Source of the DNA: Peptococcaceae bacterium
Lineage (GTDB): Bacteria; Bacillota; Desulfitobacteriia; Desulfitobacteriales; Syntrophobotulaceae
Direction of reading: 5' to 3'
DNA: 64,000 bases
Assembly: GCA_012517475.1 (NCBI GenBank)
Contig: JAAYUV010000020.1
Coordinates: 1 to 64,000 of the forward strand
Shown: positions 37,536 through 46,916 of the stretch, piece by piece
How positions within the stretch are numbered: position 1 is the first letter of the stretch
How the letters are laid out: each line of letters starts with the position of its first letter
The notes under the pieces: model-generated
Told to the model about the DNA's origin: nothing
Databases searched by the model: none
The model's input: only the letters and a program-made list of their open reading frames with translations
Made by a program: the position numbers and the translations under genes

Positions 37536-38687
37536 TTATTTGTATTGTTTTAGGATTGCTCTTCCCGCCGCATGAATCATAACCTCGTCAGTTCCCCCGC
37601 CAATTCTGAATACGCGGGAATCGAGCCACAGTCTTGAAATTCTGGTATCGGTCGTATAACCAATTCCCCCCATAATTTGCATGGCATCGTCAATCACTTC
37701 GAAGGAAGACTGGGCGCAATAAAGTTTGGCTAAAGCAGATGAAATCTGTACCGGCATTTTGTTATCGATTTCCCAGGCGCATCTGTACACCATGTTTCTC
37801 ATATTTTCAATTTTGATTTTCATATAAGTGATCTTTTCCTGGATAAGCTGGAAAGTGCCAATTGGTTTACCAAACTGCACCCTCTGATTGGCATAACGAG
37901 CGGCATCCTCAAATGCACATTCCGCCATACCAAGAACAGATGCTGCCATAAGCAGACGTTCTACCTCAAAATTAATCAGAACCTGCTTAAAGCCATTCCC
38001 TTCTACCCCGACAAGATCTTTTTCTTCGATTTCTACATTTTCCAGGTAAACCTCACAGGTATCCATCATATGCCAGCCAATTTTATGCAGCCTTTCAACC
38101 TTAATGCCCGGGGCACTCATGGGTACCCACCACATGCTGAACGCGTTCATCTTATCCGGATTACCGGCATCATCTGCGTTGCGAGCCATACAGAGCATAT
38201 AAGGAGCCCTTAAGGCATTGCTCATAAAAGTCTTATGCCCATTAATGTAGACCTTGCCGTTTTTGCGGGTATAAGTGGTAGCAATCGCACTGCTGTCAGA
38301 ACCGGCCTGAGGTTCGGTAAATCCCAAGACAAAGGCTACTTCACCGGCTTTAACCGCTCTCATGGTATCAGCAATCTGTTCTTCGGAACCGAATTCCAGC
38401 ATATCGACAATAGATAAGGCTTGACCGAAGGCAAAATGAGGACCCCCGTTTTTAGTAATTTCTTCAGCAACAAGCATCATGGTCATGGTATCAACCGGAG
38501 TCCCGTCATGCTCCTCCGGAACACCTAACAACCCAAAACCATTTTCGCTTAAGGCATTAATAAATCTGGTGGGATACTCACCTTTCTCATTGCATTCCTT
38601 CATATATTCTTCAGTACAATCCCTGGCCATAATCTCTCTGAGGCTCTCCAGCAGTAATTCCTGTTCTTCGGTTAGTCTGAAATCCAT
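37536..38687 (-). CDS. CaiA-type acyl-CoA dehydrogenase/reductase
   Basis: A 383-residue flavoprotein of the acyl-CoA dehydrogenase family that looks closest to E. coli CaiA, the crotonobetainyl-CoA reductase: shared segments include CAFEDAARYANQRVQFG, FQLIQEK, and the C-terminal RAILKQYK. The usual catalytic Glu context YEGT is replaced by GGGTDE, as in CaiA-like proteins. FAD-binding TEPQAGSDSSA is near residue 140. It would reduce an enoyl-CoA using electrons from EtfAB, or oxidise in reverse. ATG 38687 has AAGGAGG 7 bases upstream; the frame is open to 38765. Confidence 0.9.
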   Translation of the reverse strand: MDFRLTEEQELLLESLREIMARDCTEEYMKECNEKGEYPTRFINALSENGFGLLGVPEEHDGTPVDTMTMMLVAEEITKNGGPHFAFGQALSIVDMLEFGSEEQIADTMRAVKAGEVAFVLGFTEPQAGSDSSAIATTYTRKNGKVYINGHKTFMSNALRAPYMLCMARNADDAGNPDKMNAFSMWWVPMSAPGIKVERLHKIGWHMMDTCEVYLENVEIEEKDLVGVEGNGFKQVLINFEVERLLMAASVLGMAECAFEDAARYANQRVQFGKPIGTFQLIQEKITYMKIKIENMRNMVYRCAWEIDNKMPVQISSALAKLYCAQSSFEVIDDAMQIMGGIGYTTDTRISRLWLDSRVFRIGGGTDEVMIHAAGRAILKQYK

Positions 38688-38716
38688 ATCATTACCTCCT
38701 TGATCTTTTATTTCAG

Positions 38717-38998
38717 TTAGCCTTGTCTGTATATAATCCCGAATCCTCCCTGAGGATACTTCCATTCGATCGCTTTTTTATTGCAGATGATCCGGCATGT
38801 GCCGCATTCCAGACAACCCGCCCATTCTACGATGATTTCCCCGTTCTGCTCACTGTAAAGTCCCGCCGGGCAGCCTGTGAGACAACTTTTCCCCGTACAG
38901 GTTTGACATGCTTTTTTGTCAATGATGATATGGGGCTCTCCTTCATTGACGAGAAATTTGTTTAAGGAGAGTTTATCGGTTAAACTAAGCAGCTTCAT
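38717..38998 (-). CDS. fixX: Ferredoxin-like protein FixX
   Basis: A 93-residue ferredoxin-like subunit with two cysteine groups: CQTCTGKSCLTGCP near residues 31-44 and CLECGTCRIIC near 66-76. FixX partners with FixC to pass electrons between ETF and quinone or ferredoxin. It overlaps the fixC stop by 4 bases (ATGA), typical of coupled translation, and precedes the CaiA-type gene by 29 bases. Confidence 0.92.
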   Translation of the reverse strand: MKLLSLTDKLSLNKFLVNEGEPHIIIDKKACQTCTGKSCLTGCPAGLYSEQNGEIIVEWAGCLECGTCRIICNKKAIEWKYPQGGFGIIYRQG

Positions 38999-40293
38999 AA
39001 GGCACGCACCCCTTTGATCCCATCTTTAGCCAGGTCGAACAGGGAGATTCCGCTTTCTTTCAGTGAATTCATCGCAGTTTTAACCAGATGTTCCTTCGGT
39101 GACATATCGTGAGCATAAACCTTGCCAAACAAATGATTGACCATGTGGGAATACTGTTTATACAAACGGTCGCTCTCCATAAATTCCGGTGTTTTGGCAT
39201 AAAGTTTCAAATCTTTCATGACAAAACTCTCATCCAGGTTGCGTTGATAAGCGCTTAATGAACCTTCACTGAAATCGTCTTTTCCCTTTGCTTCAATAAT
39301 TGCCTCCGCCGCAGCAATTCCGGAACCAATGGCCAAGTCCATTCCCCTGATGACCAGACCACTATTAATGGTAAAACCGGCAGCGTCACCAACAATCAGC
39401 ATCCCATCAGCATACAGTTTGGCCGGAACCATATGCAGGCCCCCTTCACCTGTCAAGTGTGCTCCGTATTCCGTCATGACGCCATCCTTGACAAGAGGCG
39501 CCACCATTGGATGCTGCAAAAGATCATCTAATACTTCAGCAGGCTTTACCTTTTCTTTCACCAGGTCATCAAGGCGCATAACAACCCCAATGGACAAGCT
39601 TTCCTGATTGGTATAAAAGAACCCGCCTCCGGCAACGCCGCGGGTAGCCTCACCCAGCATGGCATAAGCCGCACCCTCATTGCCGGTTAACCTGAAGCGC
39701 TCCTCAATTCTCTCCCTGGGAAGTTCTATTAAGGCTTTTGCCCCGACGGCTAAGTGCAGCGGTTTAATTTCCCCGCGCAGTCCCGCTTCCTGGGCAATGA
39801 AGGAATTGATGCCGTCGGCTGCAATCACAACATCTGCAAGCATTTCTTCATCCCCGGTACTAATCCCGATAACACGGTTTCCTTCTTTAATGAGTTTTTC
39901 TACCTTAATCCCGGTAACAATCATCGCTCCCGCTTGTTCTGCTTTCTCCGCCAGCCAACGATCAAATTTAGCCCGGAGGACTGTGACAGCGTTATAAGGG
40001 ATACTTCCCAACGCCTTGCCTTTGTATTCCAGGTTAAAGTAGTCATATTTGGTCATCAGTGTTGTAAGATAATTTGTAATATAGCGTTCTATCGGCGCTT
40101 CTTCCCAGAAGTTAGGAATAAGCTTATCGAGCACCCTGCTGTAGAGTACTCCTCCGCTTAAGTTTTTACTTCCCGGATAATCTCCGCGTTCTACGACAAC
40201 AACTTCTATTCCGGCCTGAGCCAGTGAATAAGCTGCAGAAAGTCCCGCGAGTCCCGCTCCGATAATAATTACTTCATATTTTTCAGAACTCAT
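38995..40293 (-). CDS. fixC: FixC, ETF:quinone oxidoreductase-like flavoprotein
   Basis: A 432-residue FAD protein opening with the Rossmann motif IIGAGLAGLSAAYSLAQAG and VVVERGDYPGSKNLSGG. It has VIAADGINSF and VGDAAGFTINSG further on, as in the FixC/ETF-QO group. It should pass electrons between EtfAB and the menaquinone pool, together with FixX. AGGTGAG precedes ATG. Gene order etfB-etfA-fixC-fixX is the fixABCX order known from carnitine and nitrogen-fixation systems. Confidence 0.93.
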   Translation of the reverse strand: MSSEKYEVIIIGAGLAGLSAAYSLAQAGIEVVVVERGDYPGSKNLSGGVLYSRVLDKLIPNFWEEAPIERYITNYLTTLMTKYDYFNLEYKGKALGSIPYNAVTVLRAKFDRWLAEKAEQAGAMIVTGIKVEKLIKEGNRVIGISTGDEEMLADVVIAADGINSFIAQEAGLRGEIKPLHLAVGAKALIELPRERIEERFRLTGNEGAAYAMLGEATRGVAGGGFFYTNQESLSIGVVMRLDDLVKEKVKPAEVLDDLLQHPMVAPLVKDGVMTEYGAHLTGEGGLHMVPAKLYADGMLIVGDAAGFTINSGLVIRGMDLAIGSGIAAAEAIIEAKGKDDFSEGSLSAYQRNLDESFVMKDLKLYAKTPEFMESDRLYKQYSHMVNHLFGKVYAHDMSPKEHLVKTAMNSLKESGISLFDLAKDGIKGVRAL

Positions 40294-40309
40294 TGTCTCA
40301 CCTAATTCG

Positions 40310-41263
40310 TTAATTTTCGTTGTTGGTCTTTATCAATTCTTTTAAGGCAGGAAGCACTTTATAAAGGTCACCTATAATTCCATAATCAGTATGCTGGAAA
40401 ATCGGAGCACCTTTGTCTTTATTAACAGCAATAATAACTTTGGCTTGGTTGACACCCACCATGTGCTGAACTTGTCCGGATATCCCAATGGCGATATACA
40501 CTTCAGGTTTAAGCATTGCACCGGATACCCCGATATATCTTTCCTTGGGCATCCAGTTGACACCCTCGGCAATGGGACGGGAACACCCTACCTCAGCGCC
40601 AATTAACCCGGCAAACTCTTCCACAATTTTAATATCCTCCTGGCTGGCAATTCCGCGTCCAATTCCAACAACACGTTTTGCCGCACTCAGATTCACTTCT
40701 GCTCCCTTTTTGCTCTTCCTCTCCAGACATTTTACTGACCCGGCCGGTTCAACAAAATCCACTTCCACAACCGATCCCTGCCGGCTGTTGTCCTCGGGGA
40801 GTGCATTGAATAATCCGGGGCCAACCGTTGTAATCGTTGTCTTTCCTAATGCTCTTTCCACCCGGAATGCCGCACCGCCATAAACCATGTGTTTTACCTG
40901 AATCATACCCCCGGCGATTTCGATCCCTGCAGCATCAACAATTACGCTGGTTCCAATGTTTGCTGCCAAACGGCCGGCTACATGTTTCCCTCTTTTGCTG
41001 GCTTGCATCATCAACAAATTTGGTGACTCTTTTTTAAGAAGCTCACAAATTGTTGCCGTATAGTCCTCCAGCATTTTGTCCTGTTTGGAGCTGCCCAGCC
41101 AATATACCTTATCAGCCCCATACGAAACGGCTTTCTCAGCTTCCTCTTTCGTTCCGAGTACCAGTGCCGATACTTCTTCCCCTAGTTGACGGCCGCCGGC
41201 GCAAAGCTGTGCTAAGGCTGTATTTTTTTCAGCAAATACCCATACTTTTGTAACCTTACTCAT
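40310..41263 (-). CDS. etfA: Electron transfer flavoprotein alpha subunit (FixB type)
   Basis: About 317 residues with the C-terminal FAD-binding domain: VGIGRGIASQED near residue 205, GCSRPIAEG near 235, and SGQVQHMVG-x-NQAKVIIAVNKD near 270-290, ending in VLPALKELI. It pairs with the EtfB encoded just upstream to carry electrons to the CaiA-type enzyme. ATG 41263 is preferred; ATG 41275 is in frame but is too close to the AGGGG to use it as RBS. Confidence 0.92.
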   Translation of the reverse strand: MSKVTKVWVFAEKNTALAQLCAGGRQLGEEVSALVLGTKEEAEKAVSYGADKVYWLGSSKQDKMLEDYTATICELLKKESPNLLMMQASKRGKHVAGRLAANIGTSVIVDAAGIEIAGGMIQVKHMVYGGAAFRVERALGKTTITTVGPGLFNALPEDNSRQGSVVEVDFVEPAGSVKCLERKSKKGAEVNLSAAKRVVGIGRGIASQEDIKIVEEFAGLIGAEVGCSRPIAEGVNWMPKERYIGVSGAMLKPEVYIAIGISGQVQHMVGVNQAKVIIAVNKDKGAPIFQHTDYGIIGDLYKVLPALKELIKTNNEN

Positions 41264-41278
41264 TTTTTTCACCATCCC

Positions 41279-42049
41279 CTAGAGTAGTTCTTTGCGAATG
41301 CTTTCAAATAGTTTTTGTATCACTTCTTCTGATTCGCCTTCGAAAATCACTTTCTTGCGTTCTACATTTTCAGGAGCCAGGGTGCTGATGACCTCAGTTT
41401 GCTTGGTAACACCCTGCAGTCCAACCGCTGACAAGTCCCATTCAATAATTGGTTTCTTCCCGGCAGCCAGGATATTTTTCATGCTGGGAATGCGGGGGAG
41501 ATTAATATCGGTAGTTACCGAAACAACTGCCGGCAGGGAAATCTCCAGTACTTCGATTTCGTTTCCTAAGGTACGTTCAGCAATAATCTTATTTCCCTCC
41601 GGGGTTATCTTGCTGATTCCGTTAATGGTAGGAATGTTTAACATTTCTCCAAGCTGTGCCCCAACTTGCTGAGCATATAAATCAGAAGATCCTTCCCCGC
41701 AAATCACCAGATCAAATTCTCCAATTTTCCGGATCGCCGCCGTCAACACCTGAGCAGTCAGAAAAGTATCTGAGTTCTCCAATTGCTCGTCCATAACCAA
41801 ATAAAGATCTTCCGGCCCCCTGGAGAGAACGCCTTTCTTTAATTTTGAGTTTTCTAACTGTTTATCCCCTACACTTAGAGCAGATACTTTTCCCCCGGCT
41901 GCTTCTACGATTTGCATTCCTGCTTCTATCGCATTGAGGTCATATTGACCAATTTTCCATTCAGCGCGGGCAAAAGAGAGACTGCGGTCCGGTAGGACTA
42001 CAATATCCTGTTCTTCAGGAACAATTTTGTAACAAGTAATAATGTTCAT
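41279..42049 (-). CDS. etfB: Electron transfer flavoprotein beta subunit (FixA type)
   Basis: A 256-residue ETF beta subunit with FDLVICGEGSSDLYAQQVGAQLGE near residue 112-135, the AMP/FAD-binding signature of the family, and VTTDINLPRIPSMKNI near 180. Whether it carries a second, bifurcating flavin cannot be settled by eye. GGGGTG precedes ATG; 64 bases separate it from the first CoA-transferase gene. Confidence 0.92.
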   Translation of the reverse strand: MNIITCYKIVPEEQDIVVLPDRSLSFARAEWKIGQYDLNAIEAGMQIVEAAGGKVSALSVGDKQLENSKLKKGVLSRGPEDLYLVMDEQLENSDTFLTAQVLTAAIRKIGEFDLVICGEGSSDLYAQQVGAQLGEMLNIPTINGISKITPEGNKIIAERTLGNEIEVLEISLPAVVSVTTDINLPRIPSMKNILAAGKKPIIEWDLSAVGLQGVTKQTEVISTLAPENVERKKVIFEGESEEVIQKLFESIRKELL

Positions 42050-42113
42050 TTTTTCACCCCGATTGAGAATTGTAAGCTTAATACATTCTTCGCCGATGAC
42101 CTAAAGACGGAAT

Positions 42114-43328
42114 TTATTTTTTCTTGATAACCCCTTTTTCATACAGAGCCTTAATTTCTTCATCCCCATAACCAAATTCACCTAAAATGTCTTCATTATC
42201 CATCCCGTATGTCGGACCACCGCGGAAAATCTGACTCGGATTGTTTTTATATCTTGGAATGGGTGCAACGCCTTTGACCATCCGATCCGTTATGGGATCG
42301 TGAAACTCTGCGATGGTCTCCCTGGCCTTATACTGGGGATTATTCAGCATCATGTCATAGGTCATAATGACACTGCAGGGAACCTGATGTTCGTTTAAAA
42401 TTCTGTCTACTTCTTCTGCGGTATGGCTTTGGCAGAACTCCACCGCCGCTTTTACAAATTTTTCGGCACGGGGCCCATCTGTCTTAAAGATAACGCCATG
42501 AGGCTCGGCGAAGTCGGGATCATCTGCCAGACCCCAAAGTTTCTCCACCCGCTTAAACACTGCTGCCCCTCCTATTGCCAGCATGACCCAATTGCCATCC
42601 TTACATTTTTGAACATTTTCAAGGGCTGCTCTGAGATCCTTATTGCCCATCCGGGGAGGCTGTTTCCCGTTGTTAAGCCCTTCTGTAAGAAAGTTTCCTT
42701 GAAGACGGGCCAGTGTTTCGTACTGTGCTACATCAATGCTTTCACCCACGCCCGTTTCCCTTGCCCTGTAAAGCGCAGCCATACAGGCGAAACCGGCAGT
42801 TAACGCGGTAATAAAATCACAGGTAAAAGGTTTTGCAGCATAAGGAGGCGCCGGATCGGGTTCTCCGTTTATCGCCATGAATCCGCTAAAAGCCTGCCCA
42901 ATCGGGTCAAAAGAACCACGAGTGATATAAGCCGGGTCTCCCGTTTGTCCAAAACCGGAAACATGTGCAATAACAAGTTTGGGATTGACACTCCATAATA
43001 TCTCGTCTGTCAGACCCCATTTAGCCCAGGTCCCGCCTTTAGAATTTTCAACAAGAACATCACACCATTTGACCATTTGCAGGAGAATTTCTTTTCCTTC
43101 CGGAGAAGGAATATCCATGGCAATTGTTCTTTGGTTCCGATGCTCTACTGTAAAGGCATCTCCGAACATGCGGAACATATCCGGATATACTGCACTCTCG
43201 ATATAGATGACATCTGCCCCTTGTTCTGCAAAAAGTGACCCGACAAACGGCGCCGCTATAGCCGATCCCGTCGTTATAACTTTTACTCCTTGCAAATTAC
43301 CAAATTTCGGTATTTCGTTCTTTTTCAT
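42114..43328 (-). CDS. CaiB-type CoA-transferase, first gene of the sigma-54 operon
   Basis: A 404-residue class III CoA-transferase: FGNLQGVKVITTGSAIAAPF at the N-terminus, HVSGFGQTGDPAY near 145, candidate catalytic Asp in KPFTCDFITA near 183, GVGESIDVAQYE near 202, and NNPSQIFRGGPTYGMDNEDILG at the end. It is full length, and is the promoter-proximal gene of the block, in the position where initial activation of the substrate by CoA exchange would be expected. AAAGGAG precedes ATG. More distant from the other two paralogues than they are from each other. Confidence 0.9.
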   Translation of the reverse strand: MKKNEIPKFGNLQGVKVITTGSAIAAPFVGSLFAEQGADVIYIESAVYPDMFRMFGDAFTVEHRNQRTIAMDIPSPEGKEILLQMVKWCDVLVENSKGGTWAKWGLTDEILWSVNPKLVIAHVSGFGQTGDPAYITRGSFDPIGQAFSGFMAINGEPDPAPPYAAKPFTCDFITALTAGFACMAALYRARETGVGESIDVAQYETLARLQGNFLTEGLNNGKQPPRMGNKDLRAALENVQKCKDGNWVMLAIGGAAVFKRVEKLWGLADDPDFAEPHGVIFKTDGPRAEKFVKAAVEFCQSHTAEEVDRILNEHQVPCSVIMTYDMMLNNPQYKARETIAEFHDPITDRMVKGVAPIPRYKNNPSQIFRGGPTYGMDNEDILGEFGYGDEEIKALYEKGVIKKK

Positions 43329-43464
43329 CTTTGAATTTCTCCTTTAGAATTTTTTAGATGATCAAATCTGAAGGTAAAGCAAGTGAATTTGATCACATAG
43401 TAAGGCTTGTTAAGAATCCTGAAGCCTTGGTGAACTGCCATTTCTATTCTCCAAACTATATAAA

Positions 43465-43482
43465 TAGCAAATCCCATGCCAA
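43465..43482 (-). promoter_or_regulatory. Sigma-54 (-24/-12) promoter
   Basis: The minus strand reads TTGGCATGGGATTTGCTA, with GG and GC separated by exactly 10 bases, matching TGGCAC-N5-TTGC. It lies about 140 bases upstream of the first CoA-transferase gene and directly downstream of the activator gene's terminator. The adjacent activator has the sigma-54-contact GAFTGA loop, which supports the match. Confidence 0.85.
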
Positions 43483-43502
43483 CAATTTAAAAATAATAAA
43501 AT

Positions 43503-43530
43503 AAAAAAATCCGGTATGTTACCGGATTTT
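43503..43530 (-). terminator. Terminator of the sigma-54 activator gene
   Basis: AAAATCCGGTA and TACCGGATTTT form an 11-bp stem with a 3-base loop, and the minus strand continues TTTTTTTAT. It isolates the activator gene from the sigma-54 promoter that begins 20 bases further on. Confidence 0.8.
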
Positions 43531-43640
43531 AATCTCATTGTTCAATTTGAATTGACTGCCTGTTGTTTTCTGTAGAACAAACTGTTCAATCAAAGTGTTA
43601 CATGGGTACATGAGATAATACAAAAAGGTTGTCTTCCGAA

Positions 43641-45655
43641 TCAGTTCTTCTTGTTCTCTTGAACAGCAGAAGTTTTCAGCGTAATCTTATATTTTTCGAT
43701 TTTGCGGTACAGGGTATTCCTGGCTATATTTAGTTCCTTGGCTGTTTTAGAAATGTTACCCCCGTAGGTTTCCAACAGCTGAACAATTCTTTCTTTTTCT
43801 GCAAATTCATCCTCGATAGAATCTTCCTTGTGATAGGCATGAGTATTCTTCCCGTGCAGAATGTAAGCAGGCAAACAGTCCGGGGTAATTTCCATCCCTT
43901 CAGATAAAACCAAGGCTTTTTCCACTACATTTTTAAGCTCCCGCACATTCCCCGGCCAGTCGTATTGACTCAGGATATGGAGAACATCCTGGCTTAAAGG
44001 TTTTGGCGGAATCTGAAACTCTTTTGATAATTCGGAGACAAAATGATCAGCCAATAAGGGAATATCGCTTTTCCTTTCCCTTAACGGAGGAAGATTAATC
44101 TCAATCACATTCAGTCTGTAATACAAATCTTCCCTAAATTGCCCATTCCTTACGAGCTCAGCCATATCTTTATTACTTGCAGCGATAATTCTGACATCCA
44201 CTTTTTTAGGCTTATTGGAGCTAATCCGGGTAACCACCCTTTCCTGAATAAACCGGAGCAAGCTAACCTGCATGTCCAAAGGCATTTCACTAATTTCATC
44301 CAAAAGAAGGGTTCCCTCATGAGCATGTTCAAATTTACCAATAGAGCCTTGAGCACGCGCCCCGGTAAATGCCCCCTGTTCATATCCGAAAAGTTCACTT
44401 TGAAGGAGTTCTTTTGGGATTGATCCACAATTCAGCGCTACGAAGCACCCCTTACGTTTGCTCAGCCGGTGAATGGCCCTTGACACGACTTCCTTACCGG
44501 TACCGGTTTCACCCTGGAGCAGAACATTTGAAGGATATGGGGCTGTCTTCTGAATAATCTCATTAACTTTTGACCAGGCGGGGCTCTTTCCAATATAATC
44601 AATGTTTTGGGATTGAGACTGTCTTAGATTGATTGAGACTGTCTTAGATTGATAATGGGAACGATGCTTTTATTACATTCTGTTTCTTTTTCCACAGCAG
44701 AATTTTGGTCAAACAAAAGAATCGTTTGGACTTCACCATTAGGGAGAGTAGCCTGGTTTTTTCTGATCAGGCGGCAAGCGCGTTTCGTTTCCTTATTACC
44801 GCTGAAATGATATTCCCAATTATCGTCCTGTTGAGACTGGCTGTCCATGAGGATAGAAAGATCTCTTTTTCCTGCCAGCAAATCACCCAGTGATTTACCC
44901 CTGAGAGAAGCGACATCGGAATACCCCAAGAGTGTGCCAAAAGTATCGTTCCCAGCCACGACACTGCCGGAATGATCAAGAATTACAATCATTTTAGAAC
45001 AACAATTCAGCATTTCCCGATAAAAATCCAGAGAATTAAATAAACTATATGTTCCCTTTTTATCCCCCAATAAATTTTCAATCATCTTAGATGCGGATAT
45101 GATCATTGGAAGAGATTTCGTTGGCAAGGGACCAAACGGACTGACCCCATTCATTACACCCATAAAAGTCTTTCCAAGCATAATCGGTGCACTGGCGTTG
45201 GAGTAAGTTTGGACAATCACGCGATAGTGTTCGTAACCATCCGTTGTTACAGGAACGTGCTCATTGAGAACAATTGTGACTGCGCCACTTCCGCACGTTG
45301 CCTCATGTTGGTAGGTTCCCAAAGTCCGGGGGTAATTTTTCAAGGGTGTAATTAATTCATAAATAAAACCTTCTGAATCGCAGATCGATATATTACTATT
45401 CAAAATAGTTAATAGGTATTTCATAATTGGGCTGACTAATAACAGATTTTCGGCATATTCCTTTCTCTTCTTCTTCAGAAGGGATTCAGAACATCTGGGA
45501 AAATCTGTTGACCAGGGATCTAAGCCGTAATTTCTGCAGCGTTCCCAGGAGCGGGCAATAATAGGTCTCACCTTGTCTTCCAGAATAATCCCCCTGGCGA
45601 CGAAAGTCTTCCAAGCTTCAAGAATTTCTACCTGTGTATATGCCGGTGATGACAC
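43641..45655 (-). pseudogene. Sigma-54-dependent activator (GAF-PAS-AAA-Fis), split by a 20-bp tandem duplication
   Basis: GTG 45655 with AAGGAGG opens an AcoR-like protein: helical N-terminus, GAF-like domain (about residues 60-200) and PAS domain (about 215-320), stopping at 44624. The other frame continues through Walker A GETGTGKE (within 44487-44560), the GAFTGA loop that contacts sigma-54, LLLDEISEMPLD (Walker B) and a C-terminal Fis-type HTH (GGNISKTAKELNIARNTLYRKIEKY), ending at 43641. Deleting one copy of the 20-bp repeat at 44611-44650 joins both parts precisely into one frame of about 664 residues. It is the obvious regulator of the sigma-54 operon. As sequenced, the full-length protein would not be made. 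Confidence 0.88.
44611..44653. repeat. Perfect 20-bp tandem duplication inside the activator gene
   Basis: GATTGAGACTGTCTTAGATT occurs at 44611-44630 and again at 44631-44650, followed by three more matching bases (GAT). The added 20 bases shift the frame and create the stop at 44624. One unit fewer restores the conserved reading. Confidence 0.95.
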
Positions 45656-45708
45656 GAAAAGACCTCCTTATCTTCCCAAACTGCGTATATACTGTATACT
45701 CATCATAC

Positions 45709-45729
45709 ACTAAATTTCTTAAATTTAGT
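45709..45729. promoter_or_regulatory. Inverted repeat upstream of the activator gene
   Basis: ACTAAATTT-CTT-AAATTTAGT is a perfect 9-bp inverted repeat 54 bases before the GTG start. It lies in the presumed promoter and could be an operator; no protein can be assigned to it. Confidence 0.4.
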
Positions 45730-45803
45730 ATATCCTGATTTCATCAGATAAAAAAGATTTGAAGTATAATCAAATGCTATTCGTCAATAATCTGATAGCA
45801 CTA

Positions 45804-45831
45804 GAAAAAAGGAAGCGTCCAGGACACTTCC
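45804..45831 (-). terminator. Terminator of the solute-binding protein gene
   Basis: On the minus strand GGAAGTGTCC pairs with GGACGCTTCC (one mismatch, 1-base loop as written, opening in practice) and is followed by TTTTTTC. It lies about 105 bases after the stop at 45936. Confidence 0.65.
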
Positions 45832-45935
45832 TTTACAAACACTCACCATAATTTTATTCTCCGCATCTTTATTGTCATAACATATGGTAAAATATTTTCT
45901 TTCCTTGCCTATTTGGGTTACCCAGATCAATAAAA

Positions 45936-46898
45936 TCAATACAAGTCTTTTACTATGAAGCTATCATATGTTACTTCACTCTTGAGCAAATTCTTGTCTT
46001 TTAACCACTTTAAGACACTGTTAACCTCTTTTTCCGCGGGAAGCTGCGGCTTGGAATAATGCTGGATACGGTAATTTGCGGCAATATCCGCAGGAATATT
46101 TGCATCTTTCACCAGGAGATCTTTGAATTGCTCAGGGGATTTATTAATATCATCGACAGCTTTGGCATACGCTTTATAAAAACCTTTGACCGCATCCTTT
46201 TTTTCGTTCAGGGATTTTCCCCTCATGATGATTACTGCCTGACTCAGGTTGTCTCCCTTAGTGTCTTCGGCAATGATTTTAGCTCCTTTTGCCACGGTGT
46301 AGGTTATTTGCGGGTCAGGGACAGTAATTGCGTCTATTTGATTGTTCAAGAGCATTTCCACTCTTACAGGCAGTTTGGCAACCGTAGTCTTATTGACTTC
46401 AGAAGGTTTTACACCCCCCGCTGTGAGAAGTCCGTCCGTAACATATTCTATTATTGAATTGCTGGAAATCCCAATGCTTTTGCCTTTTAAATCAGGAACG
46501 GTTTTTATATTACTTTTCGGTGAGGCTACAATGGCAAAACGTCCTTCTTCAGGGGTTGCTCCCAGGGTAAGGGAACTAATGCGAAGATCCTCTCCTGAAC
46601 TTTTGAGCATGGCGGCAATAAGCATATCCGTGACCATTCCGTCAAGTTGGCCGGACTGAAAGGCGCTTTGAAGTTCAACCGGACTTTGAAAAGGAGTAAG
46701 ATCAACTTTTAGGTTTTCCTGCGCAAAATATCCGTTTTTTTCCGCAATGAGAATTGGCAGATTATCTTCCAAGGGCATGGTTCCGATCTTTAATGTGGTT
46801 TGGTTCGTTTTGACTTCGCTTTTTGGGGAACAACCCGCTACATTTGCAAGGATAAAGAGAAAAACTAATAAAAATGTTAGGAGTGTTTTCTTATTCAT
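45936..46898 (-). CDS. ABC transporter solute-binding lipoprotein (SsuA/TauA/NMT1-like)
   Basis: A 320-residue lipoprotein: signal peptide and lipobox VAGC with the lipidated Cys near residue 23, then an NMT1/SsuA-type fold (LKIGTMPLEDNLPILIAEKNGYF, GQLDGMVTDMLIAA, KGKSIGISSNS). Such proteins bind sulfonates, nitrate, or thiamine and flavin precursors. The ATPase and permease for it lie at 48072-49579, beyond menA. GGAGG precedes ATG. Its promoter contains the same 30-bp operator-like sequence as the tetR promoter, so it is probably regulated together with them. Confidence 0.87.
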   Translation of the reverse strand: MNKKTLLTFLLVFLFILANVAGCSPKSEVKTNQTTLKIGTMPLEDNLPILIAEKNGYFAQENLKVDLTPFQSPVELQSAFQSGQLDGMVTDMLIAAMLKSSGEDLRISSLTLGATPEEGRFAIVASPKSNIKTVPDLKGKSIGISSNSIIEYVTDGLLTAGGVKPSEVNKTTVAKLPVRVEMLLNNQIDAITVPDPQITYTVAKGAKIIAEDTKGDNLSQAVIIMRGKSLNEKKDAVKGFYKAYAKAVDDINKSPEQFKDLLVKDANIPADIAANYRIQHYSKPQLPAEKEVNSVLKWLKDKNLLKSEVTYDSFIVKDLY

Positions 46899-46916
46899 GA
46901 TATAGCCTCCATATAT

